From assembly GCA_023409675.1 (NCBI GenBank), contig JAEYRC010000168.1, positions 1 through 6,258 on the forward strand: DNA of 6,258 nt, read 5' to 3'. The stretch comes from Bacteroidota bacterium (lineage in GTDB: Bacteria; Bacteroidota; Bacteroidia; Chitinophagales; Chitinophagaceae). Below are positions 5,643 through 6,258 of the stretch, in pieces. Each line of letters opens with the position of its first letter. Within the stretch, counting starts at the first letter, position 1. The notes under the pieces were generated by a model, which worked only from the letters and a program-made list of their open reading frames with translations, was not told the origin of the DNA and did no database searches. The position numbers and the translations under genes are program-made.

Positions 5643-6258
5643 ATGTCTGACAGCAGAAGAAAATTTATTAAGGGAATTGGCAGCCTTGCGTTGGCGCCGG
5701 TACTTCCTTCATGGGGCAGGCAACAGCCGCGGGAGCTTTCTATAAGAAAAACCAGCACCGCATTCTTTGCTGTAATATCCGTGTGGCGCTTGAAGAAGAT
5801 GAAGCCAAAGGCGTGGGCTGGTCGGTTCGCCGGGATATTTGCCTGAAGATCATCCGCGACAAAAAGCCGGACATTATCTCGCTGAAGGAAGTGCTGAAAG
5901 TGCAGGCAGACGATTTTATAAAAGCCTTTCCATCGTTCCAGTTTTTTGGCTTTGAAGGCCCCGAGATGGATGCGCATCCTACCGGCTATCATGGCATTGC
6001 CAAAAACCCCATTCTTTTTTCCAAAGAGCGATACGAACTGCTGACGGGAGGTACCTACTGGCTTTCCGAAACACCGCTGGTAGCGGGAAGCAAGTCGTGG
6101 GACACGGCAAGAGCCCGGCATGCCAACTGGGTACGTCTCCGCGAAAAGGCCAGCGGCAAAGAATTACGCATCATTAACCTGCATCTTGACCATGTTTCCG
6201 GCGAAGCCAAAATTGAGCAGGCCAAAACTGTTGTTACAGAAAGTGCACAGTACCAGCC
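5643..6258 (+). pseudogene. EEP-family hydrolase with Tat-like signal, frameshifted; 3' end off window
   Basis: ATG 5643 begins MSDSRRKFIKGIGSLALAP, a Tat-type signal (SRRxFIK) with a hydrophobic core, in a frame that stops at 5844-5846. The catalytic domain is in the -1 frame, open from 5672 to the window edge: RILCCNIRVAL, KPDIISLKEVL, GYHGIAKNPILFSKERYELL, ARHANWVRL, INLHLDH. These are endonuclease/exonuclease/phosphatase landmarks: metal-site Asn (codon 5774-5776), Glu (5888-5890) and the HLDH segment (6182-6193). Joining the two needs a one-base loss around 5690-5735, near SWG in one frame and ATAAGAFYKK in the other. An ATG at 5711 could start the domain without a signal peptide. The usual Gln of LQE is Lys here (AAG, 5885-5887), a second hint of relaxed selection. 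Members cleave phosphodiester or phosphomonoester bonds; the substrate is unknown. A sequencing error could also explain the shift. The alternative start at 5595 gives an unlikely N-terminal extension. It follows the sulfatase by 55 bp. Confidence 0.8.

Noticed and set aside
5525..6121. 198-codon minus-strand open frame opposite the sulfatase end and EEP gene
   Set aside because: The plus strand there encodes clear EEP-family motifs; the antisense frame shows no recognisable domain and is a shadow.
3678..6258. Second copy of the tRNA-Ser 3' end (attR)
   Set aside because: No matching stretch was seen by eye; any right boundary must lie outside the window or has been lost.

Overview
The window looks like chromosomal DNA of a Bacteroidota bacterium, plausibly Chitinophagaceae-like (inference). 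The signs are a TonB-dependent outer-membrane receptor, a tyrosine integrase of the Bacteroidota type (arm-binding plus SAM-like domains, with Ala in place of the first catalytic Arg), a TTTG-N19-TAnnTTTG promoter in front of a tRNA gene, and start codons without clear Shine-Dalgarno sequences. All supported genes read on the + strand.

Layout. Positions 1-1947 hold the 3' part of a TonB-dependent receptor, with the plug end and the complete barrel. Positions 2074-2252 are a compact tRNA-Ser(UGA) unit with promoter, gene with encoded CCA, and intrinsic terminator. Positions 2253-2441 are non-coding, with an inverted repeat and short direct repeats. Positions 2442-3677 encode a site-specific tyrosine integrase. 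Positions 3678-4054 hold no intact gene; they contain two inverted repeats of identical 10-13-10 geometry spaced 53 bp apart, an AT-rich palindrome, and a short decayed stretch resembling the N-terminus of an AAA-type ATP-binding protein. Positions 4055-5587 encode a secreted sulfatase of the iduronate-2-sulfatase-like group. From 5643 to the window edge lies an endonuclease/exonuclease/phosphatase (EEP) family gene whose Tat-like signal peptide and catalytic domain are in different frames.

How it fits together. The integrase directly downstream of an intact tRNA-Ser suggests a tRNA-targeted integrated element, but no second copy of the tRNA 3' end and no other recognisable mobile-element gene is visible. 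It is either the left edge of an island whose cargo may include the sulfatase and EEP genes, or a remnant with a solitary integrase. The sulfatase and EEP genes are 55 bp apart and co-directional, probably one exported hydrolase operon. The receptor has no SusD partner downstream, so nothing visible links it to the sulfatase.

I did not find a clearly new biological system. The observations most worth a second look are the paired 10-13-10 repeats behind the integrase, the frameshifted EEP gene, the ATPase relic, and the tRNA promoter placed so that transcription should begin at or near the mature tRNA 5' end.
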